Part shown: one piece after another, positions 14,363 through 21,793 of the stretch
Position numbering within the stretch: the stretch's first letter is position 1
Layout of the letters: every line of letters starts with the position of its first letter
NCBI GenBank assembly: GCA_023415145.1
Contig: JAEZLW010000022.1
Span: 1 to 21,878 of the forward strand
Origin: Bacillota bacterium
Lineage (GTDB): Bacteria; Bacillota; Clostridia; Christensenellales; Aristaeellaceae
Direction: 5' to 3'
Length of the DNA: 21,878 nt
Translations under genes and position numbers: made by a program
The notes under the pieces: generated by a model
What the model saw: the letters and a program-made list of their open reading frames with translations, nothing else
Databases searched by the model: none
Told to the model about the DNA's origin: nothing

Positions 14363-15279
14363 AACTTTGAAAGCGCACAGGCGATATTCGCGCCCAGTGC
14401 AGCATTATTAAACACCAAGCGGATGTTGGATTCCAGGCTTTCCCCACCTGTTATCTTCTGTATATTGTCCAACAGGAAAGGCGTGATCTCCTTGCCTTTG
14501 ATGTTCAACTCATTGGCCATAAAAAGCGCGCTTTCAATCGCCCTGTTGATGGTGTTAAAATCCATGGCGTATTCTTCCGGAATGGGGTTCGTAACCAGCA
14601 TCCCACCCATAAGGCCGCAATCCATTTTTGCCTTAAAGACAGCAGCAATCTCCCCGGGCGTATCAAGGCGGCAGTCCACCTTGAACCCGCTGCGACGGGT
14701 GTAAAAGGCAGGCAGTTCCTCTGTCTGATAGCCTATCACGGGTACGCCTTTTGTTTCCAGGTATTCCAGTGTCAATCCAAGGTCCAGAATGGATTTGGCC
14801 CCGGCGCAAACTACCATCACACTTGTTTGTGCCAGTTCCTCAAGGTCGGCTGAAATATCCATGGTAGTCTCCGCACCCCTGTGCACACCGCCAATGCCGC
14901 CGGTGGCAAATACTTTCACACCGGCCAGGCTGGCTCCGATCATGGTAGCGGCCACAGTGGTAGCTCCATCCTCCCCACGGGCAAGCAAAAGGGGCAGATC
15001 CCGGCGGCTTGCTTTTGTGACGGACAAGCCCTTTTTCCCCAAATATTCAATTTCCTCCCGGCTGATGCCCACGGTGATCTTGCCACCGATAACGGCAATG
15101 GTGGCAGGAACAGCACCATTATCCCTGACGATCTGCTCCACCGCCAGAGCCGTTTCCACGTTTTTGGGATAGGGCATGCCGTGGGAAATGATGGTTGATT
15201 CCAGGGCTACAACAGGTCTACCCTCTGAAAGAGCGTTTTGCACCTCCTGGGAAACGCATAAATAATTTTGTAAATTCAA
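14359..15279 (-). CDS. psuG: Pseudouridine-5'-phosphate glycosidase
   Basis: A 306-residue PsuG that reversibly splits pseudouridine 5'-phosphate into uracil and ribose 5-phosphate. Catalytic residues known from E. coli PsuG (Glu31, Lys93, Asp145, Lys166) line up at a constant offset with Glu27 (in ALESTIISHGMPYP), Lys89 (SVTKASRRDLP), Asp141 (metal site, TTMDISADL) and Lys162 (CAGAKSILD). Further signatures are ATGGIGGVHRGAE and MLVTNPIPEEYAM. All are intact, and the length is typical. Start is TTG, overlapping the psuK stop as TTGA and preceded by GGAGG, so translation is coupled to psuK. No terminator is visible after the stop, which overlaps the convergent exporter gene. Confidence 0.95.
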   Translation of the reverse strand: MNLQNYLCVSQEVQNALSEGRPVVALESTIISHGMPYPKNVETALAVEQIVRDNGAVPATIAVIGGKITVGISREEIEYLGKKGLSVTKASRRDLPLLLARGEDGATTVAATMIGASLAGVKVFATGGIGGVHRGAETTMDISADLEELAQTSVMVVCAGAKSILDLGLTLEYLETKGVPVIGYQTEELPAFYTRRSGFKVDCRLDTPGEIAAVFKAKMDCGLMGGMLVTNPIPEEYAMDFNTINRAIESALFMANELNIKGKEITPFLLDNIQKITGGESLESNIRLVFNNAALGANIACALSKF

Positions 15280-16229
15280 ACGGCTTCACCTCCAAACTCC
15301 CGCATTTTGTTTGCCAGCAGTTGATAAGACATATCCTCCCGGATGGCTTCCTTGGCTTCAGCGCACAGCGCGGCGGCCGCCAGGCCCATCAGGGCCAATT
15401 CCTTGGAGGTTCTATATAAAAAACAACCGTACGCAGCTGCGGCCATAAAGGCATCACCGCAGCCGGTGGTATTTGCAATCTTACCGGGGCAGCAGGGCAT
15501 AATCCCCCGTTCTCGTCCATCGTCATAATACACCCCTTCCCCACCAAGGGAAATGAACACAAGCTTTACGCCTTTATCATGCAGCACTTGCGCAGCTTTG
15601 GGCAAATCACCGTTATTGCCGATAGCGACACCGGAAAGCACCTGCGCCTCCGGTCGGTTGGGCTTGATGCAATACATGTTCCGTAAATAACCCCTCAGCC
15701 GTACCGCCTTTTTCACCGACACCGGATCGGCGAAAACCGGGGCAGTACAATGCTCCGAAAGATAAGCGATGGCTTCCTCGGACAGGTTTGCATCCAGAAC
15801 CACCACTTGGGAGCGGTTGATTTCCCCCATGCGCTCCCGTAAAAAAGCCGGGCTGATATGGCGGCAGATATCCATATCGGATACGGCCAGCCTCACATCT
15901 CCATCCGGATCATTGATGCACAGATACGTGGATGTTGACACACCGGGCAGCATTTGGCTAAAGGATAGGTCAATTCGAAGCTCCAGGCAGCTTTTTTGCG
16001 CCTGAAAACCGTATGCATCCTCCCCCATGACGGTTACGAAACGTACCGGTGCGCCCATGCGGCTTAAGTTGCCGGCAATATTCCGGCCTACACCGCCCAG
16101 GCTCAGCGTTACCCGTCCTGGGTTGGAATCACCCATGATGACAGGTTCGAAGGCCGTGCCGCATATATCCATATTCACAGCACCTATCACCGTAATACAT
16201 CCGTTCTTTATGGAAGCCTGTACTGCCAA
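15276..16229 (-). CDS. psuK: PfkB-family sugar kinase, probable pseudouridine kinase
   Basis: A 317-residue ribokinase-like enzyme. N-terminal ITVIGAVNMDICG is followed by the PfkB signature LSLGGVGRNIAGNLSRMG; the C-terminal ATP and catalytic motif is NTTGCGDAFMA with Asp259 as the expected base. Pseudouridine kinases of this family have GGV-[GA]-RN rather than the GGK/GGA of ribokinases, which fits. PsuK makes pseudouridine 5'-phosphate, the substrate of PsuG, encoded next with a 4-base overlap. The start is TTG, just after GGGAGGGAG. A near-consensus promoter lies 30 bases upstream. No N-terminal DNA-binding domain is present, unlike some psuK genes. Confidence 0.9.
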   Translation of the reverse strand: MAVQASIKNGCITVIGAVNMDICGTAFEPVIMGDSNPGRVTLSLGGVGRNIAGNLSRMGAPVRFVTVMGEDAYGFQAQKSCLELRIDLSFSQMLPGVSTSTYLCINDPDGDVRLAVSDMDICRHISPAFLRERMGEINRSQVVVLDANLSEEAIAYLSEHCTAPVFADPVSVKKAVRLRGYLRNMYCIKPNRPEAQVLSGVAIGNNGDLPKAAQVLHDKGVKLVFISLGGEGVYYDDGRERGIMPCCPGKIANTTGCGDAFMAAAAYGCFLYRTSKELALMGLAAAALCAEAKEAIREDMSYQLLANKMREFGGEAV

Positions 16230-16258
16230 TTTGCTCCCTCCCGGAACCAGCCTGTGTT

Positions 16259-16287
16259 ATTCTAGCAACCGATAGCACATGCGTCAA
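16259..16287 (-). promoter_or_regulatory. Sigma-A promoter of psuKG
   Basis: On the minus strand TTGACG (16287-16282), 17 bases, TAGAAT (16264-16259). It lies directly after the terminator of the ABC transporter genes, so psuKG can be transcribed independently. Confidence 0.78.
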
Positions 16288-16288
16288 G

Positions 16289-16322
16289 AAAAAACCGGAG
16301 CAAAGCATGCGCAAAGCCCCGG
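16289..16322 (-). terminator. Rho-independent terminator of the ABC importer genes
   Basis: Minus-strand stem CCGGGGC/GCTCCGG (7 bp, one G-U pair) with a 14-base loop that can itself pair partly (TTTGCGCATGC), followed by TTTTTTC. It begins about 20 bases after the ATPase stop codon. Confidence 0.75.
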
Positions 16323-16342
16323 AGCTTTTTGAAAGAATGAAA

Positions 16343-17425
16343 TCAAGTAACGATCTTCAGTTGGTCCTCCGTCCCTTCCTCGTTAAATACCATGAAATCA
16401 CGGATGGAAAGACATACATCATCCCCCACCCGCACCTGATCGAAGGTCGCGGCATCGGCAATCACCCGAAGCACCGTGTTCTTCACAGTGACCCGGCTGT
16501 CAAACACATCCCCAAGATAGAAGCAGCTTGTCAGTTTGCCCTTCAAATGGGGTTTACCGGGCACTGGCTCCTTGCAAACTTTTAAGTTCTCAGGCCTGAG
16601 AGCCACCACCACATTTCCCGTTTTGGGGCCGCTGTAGGGAATGTATTGGTCAATCTCTTTCAGCTCTATTCGATCCTCAATTACCGTCCCCGTTAGGAAA
16701 TCCACCTTGCCCACAAAGTCGGCCACAAACTGGTTGGCGGGCGTTTGGTAAATTTCAGTCGGAGTGCCTATCTGCTGCACCACGCCACGGTTGATGACGA
16801 TAATCCTGTCGGACATGGCCATGGCTTCCGTTTGGTCATGGGTCACATAAACGACGGTGATGTGAAGCTTCGCCTGAATTTCCTTGATTTCAAAACGCAT
16901 GCTTTCACGCAGCTTTGCGTCCAGGTTGGAAAGCGGCTCGTCCAGCAGCAGAAGCTTTGGCTCTGCCACCAGCGCCCGCCCAAGAGCCACCCGCTGCTGC
17001 TGTCCGCCGGATAGCTGCGAAGGCATGCGCTGGGCATACTGGCTCAAATGCACCACATCCAGTATACTTTCCACCTTTTCACGGATCACATGCTTGGGAA
17101 AACCCTTGATCTTCAGGGGATAGGCCACATTTTGAAAAACCGTCATGTGGGGCCATACAGCATAAGATTGAAACACCATGCCGATGTCCCGCTTTTCCGG
17201 TGGCACAAACACCTTATCTGAGCTTACCAGCTTCTCCCCGATCCACACCTCGCCGGTGGTGGGCTTTTCAAACCCGGCGATAATGCGAAGCATGGTGGTT
17301 TTTCCGCAGCCGGAAGGCCCCAATAAGGTAATGAATTCTCCATCGGCAAAGGTTTCATGAAAGCTTTTCAGCACCACCACATCGCCAAAGGCTTTGGTTA
17401 TGTTGGAAATCGTAACTTTTGACAT
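16343..17425 (-). CDS. ABC importer ATP-binding protein (FbpC/PotA-like)
   Basis: A 360-residue ATPase. Motifs: Walker A GPSGCGKT (36-43), Q86, signature LSGGQQQR (138-145), Walker B LLLLDEP (158-164), H-loop His196, and a C-terminal TOBE-type domain with VVALRPENLKV. The ATG at 17425 is preferred over a GTG three codons upstream because AAGGGG is eight bases before it. It is the last of three same-strand genes encoding binding protein, fused permease and ATPase. That arrangement and the fused permease are typical of Fe3+ (FbpABC/AfuABC) or 2-aminoethylphosphonate importers. The substrate cannot be decided from the ATPase. A terminator follows. Confidence 0.9.
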   Translation of the reverse strand: MSKVTISNITKAFGDVVVLKSFHETFADGEFITLLGPSGCGKTTMLRIIAGFEKPTTGEVWIGEKLVSSDKVFVPPEKRDIGMVFQSYAVWPHMTVFQNVAYPLKIKGFPKHVIREKVESILDVVHLSQYAQRMPSQLSGGQQQRVALGRALVAEPKLLLLDEPLSNLDAKLRESMRFEIKEIQAKLHITVVYVTHDQTEAMAMSDRIIVINRGVVQQIGTPTEIYQTPANQFVADFVGKVDFLTGTVIEDRIELKEIDQYIPYSGPKTGNVVVALRPENLKVCKEPVPGKPHLKGKLTSCFYLGDVFDSRVTVKNTVLRVIADAATFDQVRVGDDVCLSIRDFMVFNEEGTEDQLKIVT

Positions 17426-17440
17426 GAGGAACACCCCTTC

Positions 17441-19471
17441 TCAGATGGAGAACTCGCCCTTGGTGAGCTTGTTCAGAATCGTATTGGTGAAGACAACCAC
17501 CGCCAGGATAAACGTGGCCAGAACAGCGGCAGTCTGCGGCGTATGATACGTCTGCATTTCGTACAGCAGATAGCCCAGCGTCTTCGTCTTGGCTCCGTAC
17601 AGAAGCGTGGACATGGAAAGCTCGTAAAAGCAGGGCATGAAGATCAAAAACCAGCCGGCCACCACGGATGGGGCGATCAGCGGCAGCGTCACATCCTTGA
17701 AGCTGCGCAGCCAATTGGCACCGGAAACGAGCGCCGCCTCCTCCAGGGATGGGCTGATCTGGGATAGGGCGGACACGATAGTGCGCATGCCCATCATCAA
17801 ATACTTGATCATGTAGGCGATGATGATGATCTCCAGCGTATTGTACAGGTTGATGGGAAATCTCCCGGAGAACACCAGGATCAACGCCAGTGCAATGACC
17901 ACGCTGGGTGTGCCGGAGCCCACTGTGATCATGAAATCAGGAATACGGCGGCCCTTTACCCGGGTTCGAACCAGCAGGTAAGCCATCATGGCGGAAATCA
18001 CAACGCCCAATGTAGCTGCAACAGAGGCGGTGATCAGGCTGTTTTTAAAGGCATCATAATACGCGCCGCCTTCCAATACTTTGGCCCAGCTATTCAGTGA
18101 CAGATTGCCAAGACCAAGCGGTTTGGAGATCGTCTCCGCAAAAGAAGTCAAGCCCACCGTCAGGAACGGAATAAATACGGCGATGATGGCAAACAGCCAG
18201 ACGATGACGGAAACAGGAACGCGCCATTTGCCCAGGTCCACCATATTGGGACGGGTGCTTTTTCCGGAAACAGTGATATACTGCTTGCGCCCCACGACAA
18301 AGGTGGAAAAGAAAAGCACGATGTTGGCAATCATCATCAGAACAATGGCCATGGAGGTGGCATCATTCAGCCCATCTGCCGAGCCGATGGACACATAGTC
18401 AATGATTCTGGTAGTTACGGAATCCAGTTTGGCTGGTGCGCCAACAATGGAAGGAATGCCATAGCAAGACGCCGCGGCTACAAACACCAATAGCGCCGCA
18501 GCCAGGATACTGGGCATCATCAGCGGCATGGTGATCCTGGCCAGCGTCTTTAATGGAGACGCGCCAGATATGCGGCTGGCTTCCTCCAAGGAAGGATCCA
18601 TTTTCTCCATGGCCCGGGAAACGGTAATAAAGGCGTAAGGATAATAGAACGTGGTCAGAACCCATACCAAACCACCCATGGAATAAATGTTAAAGGGCGC
18701 TGCATCCAAATGAAACAGGTTCATCAAAATCACATTGATGTCGCCTACCGTGGGATTCAAAAGCCTGATCCAGGCGATGGCCCCCACATAAGGCGGAACC
18801 ATGTAGGTCATCACAAACAGCGTCCGAAAAAACTTCTTGTGATGCAAATTGGTACGGCCAACAAGCCAGGCAAGCGGAAAGGCCAGTAAAATGCCGCATA
18901 TCATCGCAAAGGTAGCCGACACCAGCGTGTTTCTCAGCGCACGCAAGTTGCCGGAATACGTGTAGACCCTGGCAAAGCTCTCAACCGTCAGTTTCCCATC
19001 CTGCACGAAGGTGCGGAACACAAGATACAGCAGAGGGAACGCCTGAAAAATGGCCATAAAGGCTACCACGGTGACGATAATCACCCATTTGATGTCCAGA
19101 TACCCGCTCTTGCGCATCAAAAACAGGAATATGGCATCGATCACCAGCAATAGACCGCCCCACAAGATCATCAGCTCACTATGAATGAGCGTATAGGCCG
19201 CCAAACGGTCTGAAAACGGAAACTCAACAGTCACCTTCTTGGCTGCCTTGATGACGGCCTTTGCCAGCGTTTCTAAATCTCCGGACTTTATTTGCTTTTC
19301 CGTGAAAGAAAGCCAGCTAAAGGTGTCCGTCTTCCCCTGTTTCACATCCTGAACAATGGCACTCATGATCACTTGCCCTGCAATGCCAACCGCCAGGAGG
19401 ACGGCCACCAGTATCAGCAGAGCCCGTGTAAATACTTTTCCGGCATGAATCTTTTTCTTCATTTTTAGCAA
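17441..19471 (-). CDS. ABC importer permease with two fused transmembrane domains (FbpB-like), extended N-terminus
   Basis: A 676-residue permease containing two complete permease halves, each with an EAA loop: EEASRISGASPLKTLARITMP in the first and EEAALVSGANWLRSFKDVTLP in the second. One chain therefore forms the whole channel, as in FbpB. FbpB-type proteins usually have 500-560 residues. The excess is N-terminal: a membrane segment at about 14-38, a roughly 60-residue mostly polar loop probably outside the membrane, and a further membrane segment near 96-115 precede the usual first helix. The TTG at 19471 is chosen because AAAGGAG lies six bases upstream; the first ATG (19462) is 15 bases away. 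The ATPase gene starts 15 bases after its stop. Confidence 0.88.
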   Translation of the reverse strand: MLKMKKKIHAGKVFTRALLILVAVLLAVGIAGQVIMSAIVQDVKQGKTDTFSWLSFTEKQIKSGDLETLAKAVIKAAKKVTVEFPFSDRLAAYTLIHSELMILWGGLLLVIDAIFLFLMRKSGYLDIKWVIIVTVVAFMAIFQAFPLLYLVFRTFVQDGKLTVESFARVYTYSGNLRALRNTLVSATFAMICGILLAFPLAWLVGRTNLHHKKFFRTLFVMTYMVPPYVGAIAWIRLLNPTVGDINVILMNLFHLDAAPFNIYSMGGLVWVLTTFYYPYAFITVSRAMEKMDPSLEEASRISGASPLKTLARITMPLMMPSILAAALLVFVAAASCYGIPSIVGAPAKLDSVTTRIIDYVSIGSADGLNDATSMAIVLMMIANIVLFFSTFVVGRKQYITVSGKSTRPNMVDLGKWRVPVSVIVWLFAIIAVFIPFLTVGLTSFAETISKPLGLGNLSLNSWAKVLEGGAYYDAFKNSLITASVAATLGVVISAMMAYLLVRTRVKGRRIPDFMITVGSGTPSVVIALALILVFSGRFPINLYNTLEIIIIAYMIKYLMMGMRTIVSALSQISPSLEEAALVSGANWLRSFKDVTLPLIAPSVVAGWFLIFMPCFYELSMSTLLYGAKTKTLGYLLYEMQTYHTPQTAAVLATFILAVVVFTNTILNKLTKGEFSI

Positions 19472-19493
19472 TCATTGCTCCTTTGGCATGAAT

Positions 19494-19526
19494 GTGTAAA
19501 ACCGTCATCCATACACGGTATTACAC
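19494..19526 (-). other. Hairpin in the leader directly upstream of the permease gene
   Basis: GTGTAA-A-ACCGT (19494-19505) pairs with ACGGT-A-TTACAC (19515-19526): 11 pairs, one A-A mismatch, 9-base loop. It ends ten bases before the permease ribosome binding site and could affect translation or protect the 5' end of a processed transcript. Confidence 0.55.
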
Positions 19527-19547
19527 CTACCGCAAGGATAGTTCCCT

Positions 19548-19589
19548 AAAAAGGGTGGAAAGCCATACTGCCAAATAGGCTTCCCACCC
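19548..19589 (-). terminator. Intercistronic terminator or attenuator between binding-protein and permease genes
   Basis: On the minus strand GGGTGGGAAGCC pairs with GGCTTTCCACCC (12 pairs including one G-U, 13-base loop) and is followed by TTTTTA. It lies between the five-hairpin element and the permease, so part of the transcripts probably end after the binding-protein gene. The entire 311-base gap (19472-19782) has no gene but holds seven hairpins. Confidence 0.7.
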
Positions 19590-19612
19590 CACCCACAAAC
19601 GTCTTGGGATGC

Positions 19613-19779
19613 AATGAAGGGGCCGAAGCCCCTTCATTTGTAATCGTATCACCCGGCTTTGCCGGGCGGTCGGGGCGCTTGCGTAGCAAGCTTTCCTCTC
19701 ACGATTTACCGACCACAAAGCCATCGGCTTTTCAGGTAAATCGTGCAGGTTCGCGAAAATGATATGTCATTTTCGCGAA
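19613..19779 (-). repeat. Five-hairpin structured intergenic repeat, copy B
   Basis: Plus coordinates. H1: AATGAAGGGGC 19613-19623 with 19628-19638 (11 bp). H2: CCCGGC 19652-19657 with GCCGGG 19661-19666. H3: GCTTGC 19677-19682 with GCAAGC 19686-19691. H4: CACGATTTACC 19700-19710 with GGTAAATCGTG 19735-19745, containing an inner AAAGCC/GGCTTT hairpin (19717-19731). H5: TTCGCGAAAATGA 19750-19762 with 19767-19779 (13 bp). The minus-strand RNA order is H5 to H1, starting three bases after the binding-protein stop codon. It matches copy A (3276-3436) hairpin for hairpin. Around H2 both copies share AATCGTnTCACCCGGCTnT and then GCCGGGnGG; the other hairpins differ in sequence but not in pairing. 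Confidence 0.82.
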
Positions 19780-19782
19780 AGG

Positions 19783-20808
19783 TCATTGCGCATTGTCTAT
19801 CAGCGCCGTGCGGAACTTGGCCTTGATTTCCTCCAGGCTGGCGGCCAGGTAGTCCCAGTCCACCGGGAATACGTTTTCTTCGATCTCAGAAGTCGGCTTG
19901 GCATCAAAGGGTGCAATGGTAAAATCGTTGCGAACGGCATGCATCCAGCCCTTGATGAAGGTCTCCTGTCCCTTGGGTGAGAGGAAGAAATCGGTGAGAG
20001 CTTCGGCTGCCGCCAGGTTTTCAGAGGTATTCAATGTACAAATCGCGGAAGGAACGCCGATGGTGCCGTCATCGGGATAGTACACCGTCAGCGGTTCGTT
20101 GTTTTGTTCCCGGAGCTTCAAAATGTTTTCCTCCAGGATCATGGCGGCGATGTATTCGCCCGTCAGCAATTTGTCGTTGATGCCGTTGTTCCCGGCTTCC
20201 ACTACCATGCCGTTGGCGGCCAGCTTGTCAAAATACTCCCAGCCATACCTTTGGGACAGCGCACCGGCAGACACTGCAGCCGTTCCGCTCTTGGAAGGAT
20301 CGGGCATGGCAATGCGGCCCTTGAACCTCTCATCTTCCGCCAGCTCCAGCCAGGTATGGGGAATTTCATCCACCGTGTACTTTGCAGAGTTGTAGGCGAT
20401 GATCATATTGCTGCGCCGGACGGAATACCAGTAGCCTTCCTCATCCTTGCCAATGATGGCATCGTGATGGACAGACTTATAGGGATGCAAAAGATCCATA
20501 TCCTTCAAAATGATGTTGTAGGATGGGTCAGCCACCATCAGGATGTCACAGCCAATGGTGTCGGACTCGATTTCCGCTGTCATCTTTGACATAACGGTAC
20601 CGGTGCCGCCCTGGAACCATTCCACTGTCAGGTTGGGAAACTCCTCGCTTAGAATCGGCTTGATGATCTCAATGATCTCCGGGTAGATGGACGTGTAGAT
20701 CATAATGTTCCCGGTAACATCGGGGTTGGCGGCCATCGCCGGAACAGCATTGACCGACAGCATCATCACCAGTAGGAGTACAAGCGCCAGGAGCCTTTTG
20801 AACAACAT
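19783..20808 (-). CDS. ABC importer substrate-binding protein (AfuA/FbpA-like class)
   Basis: A 341-residue secreted protein. Residues 1-26 are a signal peptide (ending VPAMA-AN) without a lipobox cysteine. The mature part begins NIMIYTSIYPEIIEIIKPIL and has EWFQGGTGTVMSKM, CDILMVADPS, RFKGRIAMPDPSKSGTA and YYPDDGTIGVPSAI, which are landmarks of the Fe3+/aminoethylphosphonate/thiamine type binding proteins. The adjacent tyrosine pair that binds iron in classical FbpA (in a segment before the C-terminal lobe) is not evident at the expected place, so iron is not assured. GGGAGG precedes the ATG. It is the first gene of the importer; the five-hairpin element and a terminator-like hairpin separate it from the permease, which would leave more mRNA for the binding protein than for the channel. 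Confidence 0.88.
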   Translation of the reverse strand: MLFKRLLALVLLLVMMLSVNAVPAMAANPDVTGNIMIYTSIYPEIIEIIKPILSEEFPNLTVEWFQGGTGTVMSKMTAEIESDTIGCDILMVADPSYNIILKDMDLLHPYKSVHHDAIIGKDEEGYWYSVRRSNMIIAYNSAKYTVDEIPHTWLELAEDERFKGRIAMPDPSKSGTAAVSAGALSQRYGWEYFDKLAANGMVVEAGNNGINDKLLTGEYIAAMILEENILKLREQNNEPLTVYYPDDGTIGVPSAICTLNTSENLAAAEALTDFFLSPKGQETFIKGWMHAVRNDFTIAPFDAKPTSEIEENVFPVDWDYLAASLEEIKAKFRTALIDNAQ

Positions 20809-20836
20809 GGTATTCCTCCCTATGTCTTTTTATTTG

Positions 20837-20859
20837 CATGCCGTCAATACCGCGGCATG
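20837..20859 (-). other. Small inverted repeat between mgtC-like gene and binding-protein gene
   Basis: CATGCCG (20837-20843) and CGGCATG (20853-20859), 7 bp with a 9-base spacer, not followed by a T-run on the minus strand. It could be an operator for the importer genes or a weak hairpin. No convincing promoter for the binding-protein gene was found, so read-through from the mgtC-like gene is possible. Confidence 0.4.
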
Positions 20860-20880
20860 AAAATCCCCAGTCTGCGAACA

Positions 20881-21567
20881 TCATGTATTCCGGGTACGGA
20901 TCCCCTGAATATTTGCATATTCCGACAGATGGTTTACAATGTCCTTGTATGTGGTTTTCCCCTGCATATCCAATGTATATAAGTTCGTGTACAGATTGTA
21001 TTTTCCTTTATTTTCGACATGAAAATCTATATCCAAAACATGGATGCCAATCTTTTGGAAATAGTCATTGATAAAGGCAATCGTCTCCAGCCGGTGAATG
21101 AATTTGACTTCCACATTCTTAACGGCGTTTACCTTGACAACCCTTTGCAATATGGTCAACGTAATCATCACAATAGCACATCCTGCGACTGCAATACCAT
21201 AATACCCCATACCAGCGGCCAACCCAAGGCATGCCGCATTCCATAACGATGCAGCGGTTGTAAGCCCGGCTATCTTCTTCTGGGCGATGAAAATGGTGCC
21301 GGCGCCCAAGAAGCCGATGCCGCTGACCACCTGGGCGCTGATGCGGCCCATGGTGATGGAGACACCGCTGTTTAGGTGCAATAGATTCAAGCGGAGCGCG
21401 TCGGCGATCATATAGCTTTCCATCACGGAAATCAATGCCGCACCCACGCAGACCAATACATGTGTCCGCATGCCGGCAGGCCTGTTTTTCCGTTCTCTTT
21501 CGATACCGATCACACAACCGACCACCACTGCCAACAGCAAGCGCAGCCCGGCCTCCCACCAAGCCAT
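20881..21567 (-). CDS. MgtC/SapB-family membrane protein
   Basis: About 228 residues from the ATG at 21567 (MAWWEAGLRLLLAVVVG). ATGs at 21576 and 21591 are in frame, but the family similarity begins at the chosen start, and AGGAAGGG lies upstream of it. The N-terminal half shows the MgtC core: VVVGCVIGIERERKNRPAGMRTHVLVCVGAAL, then a GRISAQVVSGIGFLGAGTIF block and ITTAAS-like GLTTAASLWNAACLGLAAGMG, with about five membrane segments. The C-terminal 80 residues form a soluble ACT-like domain. MgtC proteins are linked to growth at low magnesium, in part by acting on the F-type ATP synthase, and SapB relatives are widespread in non-pathogens. It has its own promoter and a leader of about 120 bases. 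Confidence 0.88.
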   Translation of the reverse strand: MAWWEAGLRLLLAVVVGCVIGIERERKNRPAGMRTHVLVCVGAALISVMESYMIADALRLNLLHLNSGVSITMGRISAQVVSGIGFLGAGTIFIAQKKIAGLTTAASLWNAACLGLAAGMGYYGIAVAGCAIVMITLTILQRVVKVNAVKNVEVKFIHRLETIAFINDYFQKIGIHVLDIDFHVENKGKYNLYTNLYTLDMQGKTTYKDIVNHLSEYANIQGIRTRNT

Positions 21568-21583
21568 AACCTTCATTCCCTTC

Positions 21584-21649
21584 CTATGCATGAATAAGAG
21601 CAGCCATAAACAAAACAGAACGAGCCTTCATATCCTTTGGGGGCTTCAT
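21584..21649 (-). CDS. Possible 21-codon leader peptide upstream of the mgtC-like gene
   Basis: An ATG at 21649 opens a 21-codon frame starting MKPPKDMKARSVLF and ending in TAG at 21586-21584, within the region that serves as ribosome binding site for the mgtC-like gene. Two consecutive proline codons follow the start. In Salmonella the mgtC leader encodes short proline-containing peptides that control the operon, so the parallel is worth noting. The ribosome binding site is poor (GGGA directly before ATG), and a frame of this length can arise by chance. Confidence 0.2.
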   Translation of the reverse strand: MKPPKDMKARSVLFMAALIHA

Positions 21650-21695
21650 TCCCACTTGTTATATGCATGCAAGTTCTTACTTGTTTCTTACATGA

Positions 21696-21724
21696 ATTAT
21701 ACTATATGCAAACCAAAACCACAA
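21696..21724 (-). promoter_or_regulatory. Sigma-A promoter of the mgtC-like gene
   Basis: On the minus strand TTGTGG (21724-21719), 17 bases, TATAAT (21701-21696). The -10 box is exact. Confidence 0.72.
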
Positions 21725-21749
21725 GCAAAAGACGTACCCTGCGAACAGG

Positions 21750-21776
21750 AAAAGGCGCCGGCACGATTCCGGCGCC
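21750..21776 (-). terminator. Rho-independent terminator of the gene at the right edge
   Basis: An 8-bp stem GGCGCCGG/CCGGCGCC with loop of seven, followed on the minus strand by TTTTCC. It lies 18 bases after the stop of the SpoVM-like frame and supports that frame as the true 3' end of a transcription unit. Confidence 0.7.
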
Positions 21777-21793
21777 CATGGATGTATTTTGCT

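Noticed and set aside
21568..21690. A magnesium riboswitch (M-box) or other known riboswitch in the mgtC leader
   Set aside because: The leader is too short for an M-box, and I could not find its conserved core or a terminator/antiterminator pair.
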